From: Nereocystis luetkeana
Taxonomy: Eukaryota > Sar > Phaeophyceae > Laminariales > Laminariaceae
Assembly (NCBI GenBank): GCA_031213475.1
Contig: JARUPZ010000027.1
Coordinates: 4,396,569-4,460,568 of the forward strand
Reading direction: 5' to 3'
Length of the DNA: 64,000 nucleotides
The position numbers were made by a program, and so were the translations under genes. Below are positions 37,289 to 46,700 of this stretch, in pieces. Below the pieces are notes generated by a model that saw only the letters and a list, made by a program, of their open reading frames with translations, did no database searches and was not told the origin of the DNA. Positions within the stretch are counted from its first letter, which is position 1. The number at the start of each line of letters is the position of its first letter.

Positions 37289-38512
37289 TCTGTGTGGCGT
37301 GCCTCAGACTGCCTGCACCACCGTCAAGCACCTGGCGCTAGGGGTGGCGATGCTGGGGTGCGAGGACGCCCTGGTCCACCTCCTCAACTTCGTGTGGCCG
37401 AACATCTTCGAAACCAGCCCTCACGTCATCAACGCTGTGTTCGAAGCGATCGAGGTCAGTCAAGCGCTTCCCGCGCGCGCTGCGATTTTGTAGAATACGA
37501 ATAGCATACTACTGTAAGCTGCGTGAGTACATCGTGAGCGTTTTTTTTTTTCGGCCCGTCGGCGGAATGGTAAAAGAACCTGGAGCGTGTAGCCCTCCTG
37601 CAGGACTGCGCCTGTTTCTGACTCCTCTATAATGCTGGTTGAGTAGAGCCGGAAGGAAGCCCGCTCCAATAGTGTCCGTGGAATCGCTTGGCACAAATCG
37701 GATTAACCGGTGTGGTACGTACCGTAGGGTGGGGGGTAGTGACGGTTGCCGTATGGCGCGGTGTTTTTGGCTGGGGCAAGTCGGCACTACTGTAAATAGA
37801 AAGACGTAACTTTGTACTCGGAATTAGCGTGGGAATTGTTTTTTAGCAGCGGGAGAAGGATTGTAAATCTCACCGAACTTTTTTTGCGAAACCAACTCTA
37901 GATGTGTCTGTGCCGTGCGCCGACTTTTAACTGCGCGCTGCGATCGTCCTCGTTGCGGCTGATAACGTGTGCCAGGTGAAGAGCTTCGCAGAAATGTTGT
38001 TGTTGAGCCAAAGGTCAGCTGTACCCCCTCCAAAAATATATGCCCTCGAGTCCTCCATCTAACGCCCCCTACCCCCTCCCCTCCCGGACCCAACCCACTG
38101 CCCTTGCCACCCCCCTGCTCCCACCTCCGCCCCCGCCTCCCCCCCCCTCCCTTGGGTTGGCTGGGTTGGGTGTGATCGTCTCCTTGTTGTTTTGGTTCGG
38201 TTGCGTTCTTATGTGTTTTGTGTTTCCTCTTCTTCTTTTTTCCCCCTCGTGTTCGTCACGTCATTTTTTTTTTCGCTTTTTTTTTTTTTTCATTTTTTTC
38301 AGGGTATGTCGGTCGCGCTGGGAGTTACGCGCGTTTTGCAATACGTGCTGCAAGGCCTATTCCACCCCGCTCGTCGGGTCCGCGAGGTGTACTGGAAGCT
38401 GTACAACTCCCTTTACATCCTGGGGGCGGACGCGCTGACGCCCGCGTACCCCCGGCTAACGGACGATGGGAACAATACGTTCCGACGCACCCACCTCGAG
38501 TTGTTTGTGTGA
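12886..38512 (+). CDS. SF3B1: Splicing factor 3B subunit 1 (U2 snRNP, SF3b155)
   Basis: Twenty-two exons: 12886-13079, 15639-15903, 16347-16448, 18173-18592, 19325-19552, 20173-20441, 21834-22026, 23510-23752, 24413-24527, 24884-25115, 25775-25864, 26850-27082, 28249-28410, 29295-29419, 31157-31243, 32192-32296, [gap], 33979-34074, 34650-34865, 36074-36214, 36826-36936, 37308-37454, 38303-38512. The protein is the HEAT-repeat scaffold of SF3b, which helps position U2 snRNA on the branch point. The N-terminus ([14 protein letters not shown]) matches the family. Exons 4-6 hold an Ala/Gly-rich insertion and the Thr-Pro/RWDxTP region ([17 protein letters not shown]), which carries ULM-type Trp motifs. 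The HEAT domain follows from exon 8. Residues equivalent to human R625/N626, H662/K666 and K700 are conserved. About 60 residues (near WRLNNKSAKVR in human) are missing at the assembly gap. One-base deficits occur near 24949, 26925 and 29310. Excluding the gap, roughly 1,328 codons are visible, against 1,304 aa for human. Confidence 0.96.
16970..17078. repeat. Inverted-repeat MITE-like element, family A
   Basis: This 109-bp element is bounded by TATTACGGGGAACCATAGTA and its near-perfect inverted complement ending GGTTCCCCGTAATA. The inner part reads ATAGGACCTACGGTACACAC, AAAAACCTATA, then ATTTTTACTAACAATGTTTG. It lies in SF3B1 intron 3. It has no coding capacity, so any movement would need a transposase elsewhere. 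Confidence 0.9.
17714..17965 (+). repeat. GATCTA-rich dispersed repeat (family E)
   Basis: Starts with short direct repeats of GATCTAGATGATCTATCTG type. The middle is GTGCAGGATCTGCACAGTAC and CCAACCCAGGAAACA, and it ends CCCGGCAACATGAGCTGAAT and CATACAGATCATACAGATCA. It lies in SF3B1 intron 3. The same order of blocks recurs at 33372, and inverted at 21031, 30830 and 32877. Confidence 0.8.
21031..21318 (-). repeat. Family E copy
   Basis: Inverted copy: AGGTTCCTGATCTAGATAG, GTAGCTCATGTAGTCTGCAT, TGTCTCCTGGGTTGGACGTG and ACAGATTCTGCACAACACCT. It ends in repeated TATCTGTAGATGATCTGTA units. It lies in SF3B1 intron 6. Confidence 0.8.
21550..21622 (+). repeat. Family D repeat copy, second subtype
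   Basis: Contains GCGTGGTCAATGATCGAATG, then AAATGAGTACG running into a long C tract. This subtype (TGGTCAATGGTCAAATGACT...CAAATGAGTAC-polyC) recurs at 35680, 35845 and 37160, and in reverse at 31260 and 41600. Confidence 0.75.
22350..22615 (+). repeat. Minisatellite of about 60-75 bp units
   Basis: Four imperfect units share AAATGTGGCGTGTA, an ACATAGGGGGATA-like block and TCCATTGTGGGTTTTGA. It lies in SF3B1 intron 7. Confidence 0.8.
22996..23100. repeat. Inverted-repeat element with ACCCTTT...AAAGGGT ends (family C)
   Basis: Reads GACCCTT, ACTGCAGTCCCGTTCTGGGA, CTTGAAATTTGAGTGG, CAGAATGGGATTGCGGTTTG, GAAAGGGG. The two halves are inverted complements around a short AAATTTGAG centre. Confidence 0.75.
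23256..23363. repeat. Family A element
   Basis: Left end TTTACGGGGGACCATAGTAA, right end ACTATGGCCTCCCGTAATA. It carries the same AGGACCTACGG core. It lies in SF3B1 intron 7, and both arms contain an uninterrupted CCTATA. Confidence 0.88.
24705..24880 (+). repeat. C-rich CCCAA array with a 48-bp higher-order unit
   Basis: Three units built from CAAATCAAACCGACCCAACC, CTGCCCAACC and CAACCCAACC. The array ends at the acceptor of the SF3B1 exon at 24884 and so forms its pyrimidine-rich tract. Confidence 0.9.
25262..25440 (+). repeat. G-rich GGGGTT array with a 24-bp unit
   Basis: About five copies of GGGGTTAGGATTGTTCTTGG followed by GGTT, then simpler GGGGTTG repeats. It lies in the SF3B1 intron after the exon ending at 25115. 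The blocks GGGTTGGG are complementary to CCCAACCC in the upstream array. Confidence 0.88.
26555..26770 (+). repeat. Family D repeat copy, partly duplicated
   Basis: Two overlapping units. The first ends CATGCATGCTATCGAGTACG plus C-rich sequence. The second runs from CTGGTCGGTGAAACCCGATA through a duplicated CATACGACTA to TATCGAGTACACCCCC. It lies in an SF3B1 intron. Confidence 0.8.
28025..28240 (+). repeat. GGAT-type microsatellite
   Basis: Imperfect GATGGATGGATG repeats with GGAATG and TGATGG interruptions. It ends about 10 bp before the acceptor of the SF3B1 exon at 28249. Confidence 0.85.
28550..28663. repeat. Family A element
   Basis: Left end TATAACGGGGGGACCATAAT, right end TAGTATGGTCCCCCGTAATA. 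It is in the opposite orientation to the 16970 copy (TGTGTGTACCGTAGGTCCTA near its right end). It lies in the SF3B1 intron after exon 13. Confidence 0.88.
29795..30110. repeat. Cluster of nested family B-related fragments
   Basis: At least five AATATAAGC/ATATAAACACC-type segments alternate with GGTGTTTATATTCCGGAT. The last begins TACCACTCTGTCCGAAAATA directly after a TACCAGGTA 9-mer, and the two share one TA. It lies in the SF3B1 intron after exon 14. Confidence 0.6.
30412..30520. repeat. Family A element
   Basis: Left end TATTACGGGGGACCGTAGTT, right end AACTATGGTCCCCCGTAATA. It lies in the SF3B1 intron between exons 14 and 15. Confidence 0.9.
30830..31010 (-). repeat. Family E copy, diverged
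   Basis: Inverted and degenerate: GTATGACCTGTATGTACGTG, ATGATCTGCTGTAAGACAGG and TTAGGATCTAGATGGTATGT. It lies in an SF3B1 intron. Confidence 0.55.
31258..31345 (-). repeat. Family D repeat copy, second subtype
   Basis: A poly-G run is followed by GGTACTCATTTGTTGCTTGC, then CTTAGTCATTTGACC. It starts about 15 bp after the donor of the SF3B1 exon that ends at 31243. Confidence 0.75.
32101..32133 (+). repeat. Poly-C homopolymer of about 33 bases
   Basis: The longest C run in the window, about 60 bp upstream of the SF3B1 exon at 32192. The true length in the genome may differ because such runs are hard to sequence. Confidence 0.9.
32335..32405 (-). repeat. Family D repeat copy
   Basis: A poly-G run is followed by GATACTCGGTAGGAGATATG, TACTCGATCTC and ATGCATGGCCG. 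It lies in the SF3B1 intron that contains the assembly gap. Confidence 0.75.
32508..32607. other. Assembly gap (100 N)
   Basis: Exactly 100 N, which usually marks a gap of unknown size. It falls in the SF3B1 intron region between exons 32192-32296 and 33979-34074, where about 60 conserved residues are missing. Confidence 0.98.
32877..33085 (-). repeat. Family E copy
   Basis: Inverted: GGGCTGTATGATCTGTTATG, CTTCCTGAGCTGGATAAGTA, GTACAGAACCTGCACACCAT, and AGATCTAGATGATCTAGCTG followed by TAGATGATCTATCTGTAGAT. It lies in the intron that contains the assembly gap. Confidence 0.75.
33372..33606 (+). repeat. Family E copy
   Basis: Forward copy: GATAGATCACGATCTACATG, GCAGGATCTGTATTGAGTAC, ATCCAACCCAGGAGACATGT, CGGCAACATGAGCTAGATCA and AACCTATCTATCTGCCCTGA. 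Confidence 0.8.
34500..34563 (+). repeat. Family D repeat copy
   Basis: Contains ATGGCCATACGACTACGGCC, CATGCATGATATCGAGTACA and a poly-C run. It lies just upstream of the SF3B1 exon beginning at 34650. Confidence 0.8.
34965..35226. repeat. Family A element, rearranged with repeated left arms
   Basis: The left arm (GCGGGGGCCATATTAAATGG, ACCTACGGTACACACAAAAA, CCTACC) is present about four times in tandem. A single right arm follows (ACAATATTTGGTCCTGTTTA, TCGTCCCCCGGAAC). Two TACCAGGTA insertions (35067-35075 and 35159-35167) sit at the same place inside successive units. It lies in an SF3B1 intron. Confidence 0.85.
35571..35657 (+). repeat. 24-bp tandem repeat, about 3.6 units
   Basis: Near-perfect units of GATGTCTGCCCTTTTGTTGC followed by AAAC, in an SF3B1 intron. 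Confidence 0.9.
35676..35903 (+). repeat. Family D repeat, both subtypes in tandem
   Basis: Three units in a row: subtype 2 (AGTGATCGAATGATTTAAGG, GAGTACG, poly-C), subtype 1 (GCATTGTAGGGATGCGAGGG, ATGATATCGAGTACATATCT) and subtype 2 again (GTCAATGGTCAAAAGACTAA, AAATGAGTACG, poly-C). It lies in an SF3B1 intron. Confidence 0.8.
37005..37245 (+). repeat. Family D repeat copies in tandem
   Basis: Subtype 1 starts at CACATGGCGCTTCGCCAAGC and includes GCATGCAATGTCTGCCTGGT. It is followed by subtype 2 (TGTGTGGTCAATGGTTAAAT, GCAAATGAGTATC plus C-rich sequence). It lies in the SF3B1 intron before the exon at 37308. Confidence 0.8.
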
Positions 38513-40072
38513 TTTTTTTTTTTGTTTCTTCTTCCAGGTTTGCTGCGTGTGTTAGTTTTGCGCTTATGCTGCATGTAGGTGTAAAACGCTTCTTTTGCTG
38601 CGTGTGCGTGCGTGCGTGCGTGCGATTTAGCGCTTGCTGTCTGCACGAGTAGAGCTTGCTGCACGTGTTAGCGCTTGCTGCTCGGGCTCGCGGCGCGCGG
38701 CATGCATTTAATTAACTCTGTGGTTTGGTCGGTATCGTTTTTGGCTTGGCTTGGTATCATTTTTTTTTTTTTTTTTCCGGATTCTCATTCTAGTTAGGGC
38801 TTTGGGTTTGGTTCTGGGGCCCTGGAATGGGGGTGTTAAGGTTCGGGTTGGGATCGGGGTTGGTTCAGTTTTTTTTCTCTCCTACGTACCTCTCTTGCGT
38901 ATCTTTGTTTTTCTCTTCTTTTTGGTTTTGTTTGGTTTTGTAGTCTCGAGGGGAGGGGGAGTTGTTGAGATCGGTTCGCGGTTCTCTTCTCTTTGACAGG
39001 CGAAATGGCGGAACGGAAAAGCACGGGCGCTGTTTTTTGTTGAAAATACACTCACAACGAGCACGAAAGAGTACGCGCTGCCTCGAAAGGTAGCGTTTCT
39101 TTTTGGACGGAGGCGAGGGAAGGGAGGGGAGTTCGAGGGCATATGAGGGCACGAGAAAGCGGTTATTTGCGTGAATGCCTGGGGGGGGGGGGGAGGGACG
39201 GAGAGAGGGGGGGAGTGGCTAGGTGCAGGTGACCAGGCGGATCACCTTTACTTTGCGTTAGAACTGACGACATCGGGCAGGGTAGTAGCTGGAGTCGAAA
39301 GTTGAAAAACAGTTAGAAAAATACCGATCAAGAGATCAAGAGACAAGAGCAGAAAAAGCGATGCATACCTGTTGGGTGGTGTTACTTACGGATGTCACGG
39401 TGGTATGGCATAGCTTCGCGCCTGCAACTGTGAGAGCCGCCGGAGGGTCAGAGGGGGGGAGAGTGAGGGAGAAGCGCAGCGTTTTTTTTTTTTTTGTGAG
39501 GACACTATTACAGTAGTACTGTACTGCTGTCACTCGCACATAAAAATAAGAGAGACAACGTATGTACCCAGCGAGCCTCGTAACACACCCAAATGAAGCG
39601 TTACATGAGTGAAACGTTACAAAATGAGTTGAAATTGTGGGCCTGGTTGAATGGATGGACCACGACGCCAGCGCAGTCAGTTGCAAGTATATTGCGTGTG
39701 TGCATGCGCGCAGCGAAGCCACTCTTCACCAGATCATTGCTGTGGTTTTCTGTGGCGAAAATAGGGGGGGGGAGAAGTGTCCCCCCCCAGACGCGAAAAT
39801 ATCATTAAACGGTATATGCGGGTGGTTTTTCCGCCAGTTGACAGTATACACGTACTGTACCCGGTACACTAAAGAGTAACAACTTGCACCTCTCTGCTTA
39901 CTTGTGCTCAAGTCGTCGAGACCTCTCTGCTTACTTGTGCTTATGTCGTAGGGATAATCAGCAAGAGGCCGTGCGTGCTGAAGGTGGCCTCCTTACTGCT
40001 GTACGTAGTAGACAGAGCGGTTTATCTTTTGACTCAAGAGGAAACTTGGCGGTAAATGTTTGACGATTACAG

Positions 40073-40207
40073 CAACGGCCAATGACTGCCTGCGTGACCG
40101 GATACAGCAACGGCCACTGACTGACTGCGTGATCGGATACAGCAACGACCACCGACTGACTGCGTGATTGGATACAGCAACGGCCACTGACTGCGTGATT
40201 GGATGAT
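40073..40207 (+). repeat. 35-bp tandem repeat, about 3.5 units
   Basis: Units of GCGTGATCGGATACAGCAAC followed by GGCCACTGACTGACT, with a few substitutions. Confidence 0.88.
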
Positions 40208-41594
40208 GCTAAAAACTGGTGTCCGAGTTATAACGGTTGAAAGGAGTCGTACGGCGTGTATGGACCGCAACGTGATCCTATACCCGTACCACCACTGCTG
40301 CTGCTGCTGGGCGCTCATTCACGCCGCTCGTGGACGGTCGATAACACAAAAATATCAACCATTGTGTTGGTTGATCGCTATCAAAGGGGCTGATCCGTTC
40401 GTGTATATTGTCCGAAGACAACTACTTGGTCGTACCAGGTACGAGCAGTATTACCAGAACCTTGCCCGAGCATATAATACCGGCATACCAGATCGCAACA
40501 TCACTTTGATTTGTTACTACAGCAGCAGTAGCCACTTAGTATATACAAGTATGTACGTATTCAATTGGTGGAACGTACCAGGTATTTATTTACGTGTGAG
40601 ATACCGCCTCAATAAATAAATCTCCCTTGTTTGCGTCGCGTCTCAGAGTCGCGCGGGGTATATAAAAACGAGAACCGCGAAAAGTTCGAGATCGTTTTTC
40701 CTCGTGCGTTTCGTGGTTCTCCTCGTGCGTTTCGCGCGGATGAAGTCCCGGCATAGTAAGTGGATGTCATGGTGTACTCCGTTCATGATGGTACACGGCG
40801 TATACCACCGTAGGGTATGCCTATGTACCTGGTATACTATACCGTCAAATGCCACATCTACAGTAAAACCTAACCCATCTGAATTTGAGTGCCCTTTGCA
40901 ACTCATTGAACGTTTTTTTGGTGGTTCATTCATAATCTTTTCAATTATTTACTTTTTTTCTTCGCTTGAATTGGCTCTTTTTCTCAATACAAAAAACGCC
41001 GCTGCCCAGTCACGTCGTACAAAACCCTCCACATGTTCCGAATCATCACTCCCCCCACCCTCCCCCCTTCCAGTCACCAGCCGCATCAACCAAAACTACA
41101 ACTCAAATTACAGGACAGCAAAAATACATCACACCCCATCGCATGTGGGCACAAGCAACTGACTCGTACTATATATGTATTCGCTTGGCTACAGAAAGCC
41201 TCCCACACATTTTATCTCTCTCTTTTATGTCGTGGCACGGTGACCAATCGCCTGTTCCACCCCCGACAGCGACGTGTGTCCGTCCGTTCATGCCGCTCAC
41301 CATGACTTTCCATCTATATTAGCCTGGCCTGCTCGCGCGGCTGGTACTGAAACAGCCCAAATCCGGAATAGGCAGTGAGGGGTCCCCCTACCTGGTACTT
41401 CACAACCCAACGAAGACTGATACCACGAGCGAGCGCACAACTCGCGAGGGTAAGATATTTCACTCCGCTTCCTGCGCATGCCGAATACCCTCCTTAACCC
41501 TGCCTGCGCTTGCGAAAAAAATGTCCACCCTCCCGTCCTACCACGGCAACGTCAACACACGAGTAACGCTCATAAACGCGTGTCCTAAGCCAGG

Positions 41595-41690
41595 TGGGGG
41601 AGGGGGGGGGCGTACTCATTAGTCGCTAGCCAAGTTAGTCCATTAGCCCATCAACCACGCGTCCCTTTCGATACGAGGCAAGGCCAAGGG
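41595..41690 (-). repeat. Family D repeat copy, second subtype
   Basis: A G-rich run is followed by GCGTACTCATTAGTCGCTAG and CCATCAACCACGCGTCCCTT. It lies in the convergent gap between SF3B1 and the Aurora kinase. Confidence 0.7.
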
Positions 41691-42689
41691 GGGAAGGAAA
41701 ACAGGGCCGCTAGGCACCGGCGCGAGAACTTATGGCACACTGACTGGTGGGTTTGGCGGGGGGTTATTTAGTTATAGTTACCCTGTAAACACAAACACAA
41801 CCGAGTATATACGGAGGAACACAACCAACAAGCGCGCTATACCACATCACACTCGAGTAAACCATACGCACTCCCCTACCGAACCGTGTACCGTCCCGTG
41901 GCTGGAGACCCCACCATCTCGTTCGTCAACTTGAACAGATGTCGCTTCCGCACGTAAATTCGACCGAGGAATAGGGGGAGGGGGGAGGGGGAGAACGAAC
42001 GTGCGGAGAAGAACACACGGGACACTAGCAGGCGTGCCTACGCAAGGGTGGGAGACCCCCATCGCCTAACGGCCACCTACCTCCCCCGCTGCACCCGATC
42101 AATATTTCACTAGCTCGCCGGATGTGGGAGGAAACATGAAAAAAAAAGAAAAAGTCTCGGAATCCTCCTGCGCTCCTTTCCTCCCTCTCCCGTTCGCACT
42201 GCTCTGTCACCTCGACACGACACTCACGCCGGGTCCCTCCCATCTTTCGATGCGAACCACGGCCAGCCATGTCAGTCAGTTACTCGTCGAGCCAGCAAAT
42301 GCGCAAGAAGCGATGAAACAATGCAACTGCCCTCTTTACCCACCCTCTCTCTCTATCTGTCTCTGGCACGCTTCCCCCCCTCCCTCCCTCCACCGACCGT
42401 ACACGGACAATATTTTCTCCGGCTCTTCACCTCAACAGCTCTCTGCCTCTTAGCGTCTCTCTGTACCTCCCCTCTCTTTTCGGACCCATGAACACCCTTT
42501 TCCGCCATCACTTTTCTCACCCCCCCCCCCCCCTCCCTCCCCGCCTCTTCGCTAACAATAAACCCCGCGCTGCCCAAACATCGTGGAATGCATCACCCGG
42601 AAAACAATCATACACCCGCCAGAAGCAAACGAGACGAGGCTCCAAAGATGCACTGGACTGTGAAAAATGAACGTGATTGAACGCTTTCG

Positions 42690-43110
42690 ACGCGATTCAG
42701 TCGAGGCAGCGCTTCCGAAGCGGTTCAGCCAAGCCTCCGGTGTTTTTAAGGTGATTCGGCCAAGCTACTAGTGTTTTCGAGGCAACTTAGTCAAGCCACC
42801 AGTGCTTTCGAGGCAAATTCAGCCGAGCCAGCGCTTCCTAAGCGGTTCAGCCAAGCCTTCATCCAGTATTTTCAAGGTGATTCAGCCAAGCCACTATTAA
42901 TAGTGTTTTCGAGGCAACTTAGCCAAGCCACCAGTGCTTTCGAGGCAATTCAACCAAGGCAGTGTTTTTGAGGCAATTCGGCCATGCAACAGCAGCGCTC
43001 TTAAGGCGATCCATCCAAGACAGCGCGTTCGAGGCGGTCCAGGCAAGCCAGTGGTTTCGAGGCGATTCTTTCAAGCCAATGACTTCGAAGCGGTTCAGCC
43101 AAGCCGCCCT
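42690..43110 (+). repeat. Degenerate minisatellite with units of 28-37 bp
   Basis: Thirteen to fourteen units share the core GATTCAGCCAAGCC, a variable AGTG spacer and TTTCGAGGC. Units alternate between CAGCGCTTCC and CCAGTGCTTTC variants, which suggests a higher-order dimer. It lies about 640 bp downstream of the Aurora stop codon. Confidence 0.85.
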
Positions 43111-43749
43111 CCGACCTTCTCCCTCCACCCCTCCCCGCCTTGTCGGAACCGAAGCCGACTACAGCGGCAGTAATATAGACAGCCGAGTGACGCACAAAAT
43201 AAAGCGGGCCACCCACACAGAGGAGCACAGGGGAAAGACCGACACACTCCGGTGGTTGCGGGTGAGGGATAAGCGCCGTGTGGCGTGTGTGGTGCGATGC
43301 CTTGCGCAACCCCCCTCTGAAGCATTGAAGTCGGAACCAGTTCGGAACTCCCTCGGGTTAGCAGGGAACACTGGGTCGACAGAAGAAGATCTCACGTAAT
43401 CGGACCAACAACAGTACAGCAAGGCAGTAAACGGTGCCATCACTACATCCCTTTTCAAATTTACGCCCACTTTTTTCAGGGCACAAACCACTCGGAATTA
43501 GTGTAGGATAATGGTTGCAGTGGTAAAGAGGTTTTTCAAGGGCAACGAACGAACGTCAACCGTAATCAACTACCTGGCTATCTATCGGTGCTTCTACAGC
43601 CTAAAAGAAGCTTTTCCCGACCGAGCGGTGGGGACCAACCGGCCGACGGAGAAAAGCAAGCAAATCTCTCTGCGGCCTAAAACTCTGCGGCCTGGAAAAA
43701 AAACTCCGAAAACAAGAACAACTAAAAAGACGATTGATTTAGTGCTCAA

Positions 43750-46700
43750 TCAAGCGGGCACGCCTTTTCGCTTTGAACTCCCGGCCTCCCTGCTAGCCGC
43801 GGCCGCCGCCGACGTGCGCTCTCCGCAGTGCTTCCTAATCCAAGGGTGTGAGGCAACCTGACATCAGTCATAGCGCCGACACGGGGAGCGTAGCGCAGTG
43901 CAGCAGGGAGGGGTATTTACTATTAGCGTAAAGTCTGACGAAACAGCGCGAGGGGGGGGGGGGGGGGGGGGGGGTAAGATAGTGAGCCTCCGAGCGACCC
44001 GCGCCAGCGTGCCAGCCCCGCGGCAGAACGATCCCTTACTCGTCTAATACTAATAGCAATAAATATATAAATAGGGTACGTAACATGTCAAGCCGTACAG
44101 ATGCTAAGACCGAGCGGCCAGGAAGCGCCAATTTAAATCCACTCCGACGCAGCAGCCACGCACAGAAGAGCAATTTCCCATGTTCCTAGGGCGAGGCGAG
44201 GCGACGCGCTCACGGCACAGCCGCATCTCTCATTCCCCTGATGCTGACAGACAGCGAGGCATTATCACAGGCCATGTATGACACACTGCTATTGCCCCAC
44301 AGTTTAGCGACAGGAGCGGTTGCTAACGAGAACCGCAATGGTTGGTGTACAGTTTTGGACCGCAACAAAGGCCATCCTAATGCGTGGTAGCCTTATCAAT
44401 ATAATCTTAATTCCTTTATTAACTAGGGCAAATACTGCAGTCCCATTTTGGGGAAAACCCACTCAAAATCCAAGTAGTTCCAAAACGGGACTGCACTCCT
44501 GAAAGGCTTAAGGTGACACCAGCCTCGCTTAGCCTAGCTTGCTAGGACGTAGGGTGCTATATACCACTCTGGGCACAATGTAAGCACCGTTGGCTCTTCA
44601 GTCTTCTGCACAAACCCACCTTATATTTTCGTCGCTTAGCCTAGCATGTTAGATGCTGATATATACCACTCTAGGCTCAATATAAACACCTTCACAAACG
44701 ATCCTTATATTTTCGGCCAGAGTGCTATTAATAGTATTTATTAATACTGCGTAGTACCTAGTAGTATTTAGTGCAGCGCTCGCCGCTGCGCACACACATT
44801 TTATACATTCCAATTTCTTAGCGTCCGCCCCAAAAGCGAACCCTATTAATATTACGGGGGACTATATTGAATAGGGGACCTACGGTACATACAAAAACAC
44901 AAAATATTTCGCTATTTTTAGCAACATTTGGTCCTACCAGGTATTTACTATGGTCCCCCGTGATATTAATATCAATAACAGGTTACCTGGTATATCTTAG
45001 CCGTGGCCCTATACTACTGTACATAAAATACATACCAGGTACCTGGTACCAGATATGCTCTTTTTTAACCCCTTTGGAATTGCACCCATGATTTTGGGGA
45101 CAAAACAACTTCGAATTACGAGGGGTAATTATTGCAGGAGCTGAAAGGGAAAAATTAAGCATTGCCATTCGTATGCGTCGACAATCTTGGCTTTTGATGT
45201 GTCGCGTGTCATGTGCCAGCATCAACACGACATCCGCGCGAGTGGCATATCGTGGCAGCTTGAACCGAGAACCTACCTTGTCCAGACGAAGGCGGTTCTT
45301 GGGATTCTTTTGAAGAAGCTTGGTGATCAGGTCCTTCGCATCGTCGCTAATGTTCTGCAAGCAAACAAAGAGGCACAAACGTTACACGTATTACATACAT
45401 TATAATATTAACGGCAAGAGCAAAAGGAGGCTGGCTGGCGCTCGTGCGAGGAAAACAATAACAACGCCAACCCAACTGAACCAAGCCGAACGGAGGTGGG
45501 CGAACTGCGCCTCAACCATTAACTATCGTATCACACCGTAAAATATCCCAAATCTAACGCCAAGTAGTTCACGTCCGACACATCACGACCTACGTAGATC
45601 ATCTAATAGTAGCTGTAGATCCTAATAACCTACCGATCAGAGACGTTGGTTGTGCAGGGTCTGTACACGTAGTCGTTCGTACAGCTCCAACCCAGAACAA
45701 ATATGTGCTAAATCGCTAAATCATACCTGGTAGTAGGTACCAGGTACTCTGGTTCAGATTAATCGCCTCCCACCCAACAACATGAGCTACTGAATGCTGT
45801 ACCACTCTGTCCGCAAATATAGGCACCAATTATATACTCATATTCTATACAAACGGTCCTTGTATGTAGGGACAGAGTGGTACAGACCAGGAATCTATCT
45901 ACCCTGACGGATGTATGTAGATAGATCATGAGGTAGAGATATTATTTACATGATCTGTCAGTGGTTTCTATTAGTAGTAGTTTTGTCCAAAATACCTTGG
46001 TACAATATTTTCGAAAACGGGTTACGTATAAAACTACCAGGTATACCTGTAATATTTATTGTTACCCTACTATTAATACTATACACTGCAAAGAAATCCA
46101 CACTACTTCCAAGTGTTATACTCGTACAGCCAGCAAGTAGCACTGCTGCCTCTGTTGCCGTGCGCTCACCACGTGGGTTGGCCACCGGAGATCGACCCTC
46201 GATATGCGGCGGTACGTGGCGCTGTGCCCCTCTGCCTCGAACGGCGGCACGCCCACCAAGAACTCGTACGCTAGGACGCCCAAGGACCAGATGTCCGTGG
46301 AGTTATCGTGTTCCCTTCCCTGAGTGAGCAGCACACGCGGGCGAGGCGCACACGCAGACCGAAACAAAGTTGTTGAGGGGGGCGGGGCGAAGTAGACTCT
46401 CGCGCTATGGTATTTATAGTAGTTTCTTTGGGTCGTCTTGAGCACAAGGCTATCCTAGGCAGTTAGTTACCTCTCAAATGAGAGGTACAACAGTGGTACA
46501 AGTAGTTACACCTACGTACGTAATGACGTCAACTTTTTGCCGAAATGCCGTCGAAAGGACCATTAATACAGTAGTAACAGGGATAATGTGTAGACGGCAG
46601 CACGCCGAGTGCTGAATCATGTGTCAGTCCACGCAATAGCGCAGCAGTGGGTTGCACCACTTCCCCGAGACACCAGACACGTCTAGCCGGGGACACAGGG

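Larger units (their letters stand above)
38513..43749. other. Convergent intergenic region between SF3B1 and the Aurora kinase
   Basis: About 5.2 kb lies between two facing stop codons and should include both 3' UTRs. It holds a 35-bp tandem repeat (40073-40207), a family D copy (41595-41690), four TACCWGGTA 9-mers (40433, 40576, 40826, 41389) and a degenerate minisatellite (42690-43110). A TATATAAAA string at about 40659 precedes short open frames with no recognisable domain. I do not call a gene here. Confidence 0.55.

Noticed and set aside
40643-41162. TATATAAAA string followed by open frames on both strands
   Set aside because: The peptides have no recognisable family, are hydrophobic/random in composition, and contain a TACCWGGTA scar. 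A lone TATA-like string is not enough to call a gene.
43511-43861. A 116-aa plus-strand open frame
   Set aside because: It overlaps the terminal Aurora exon in antisense and shows no motif.
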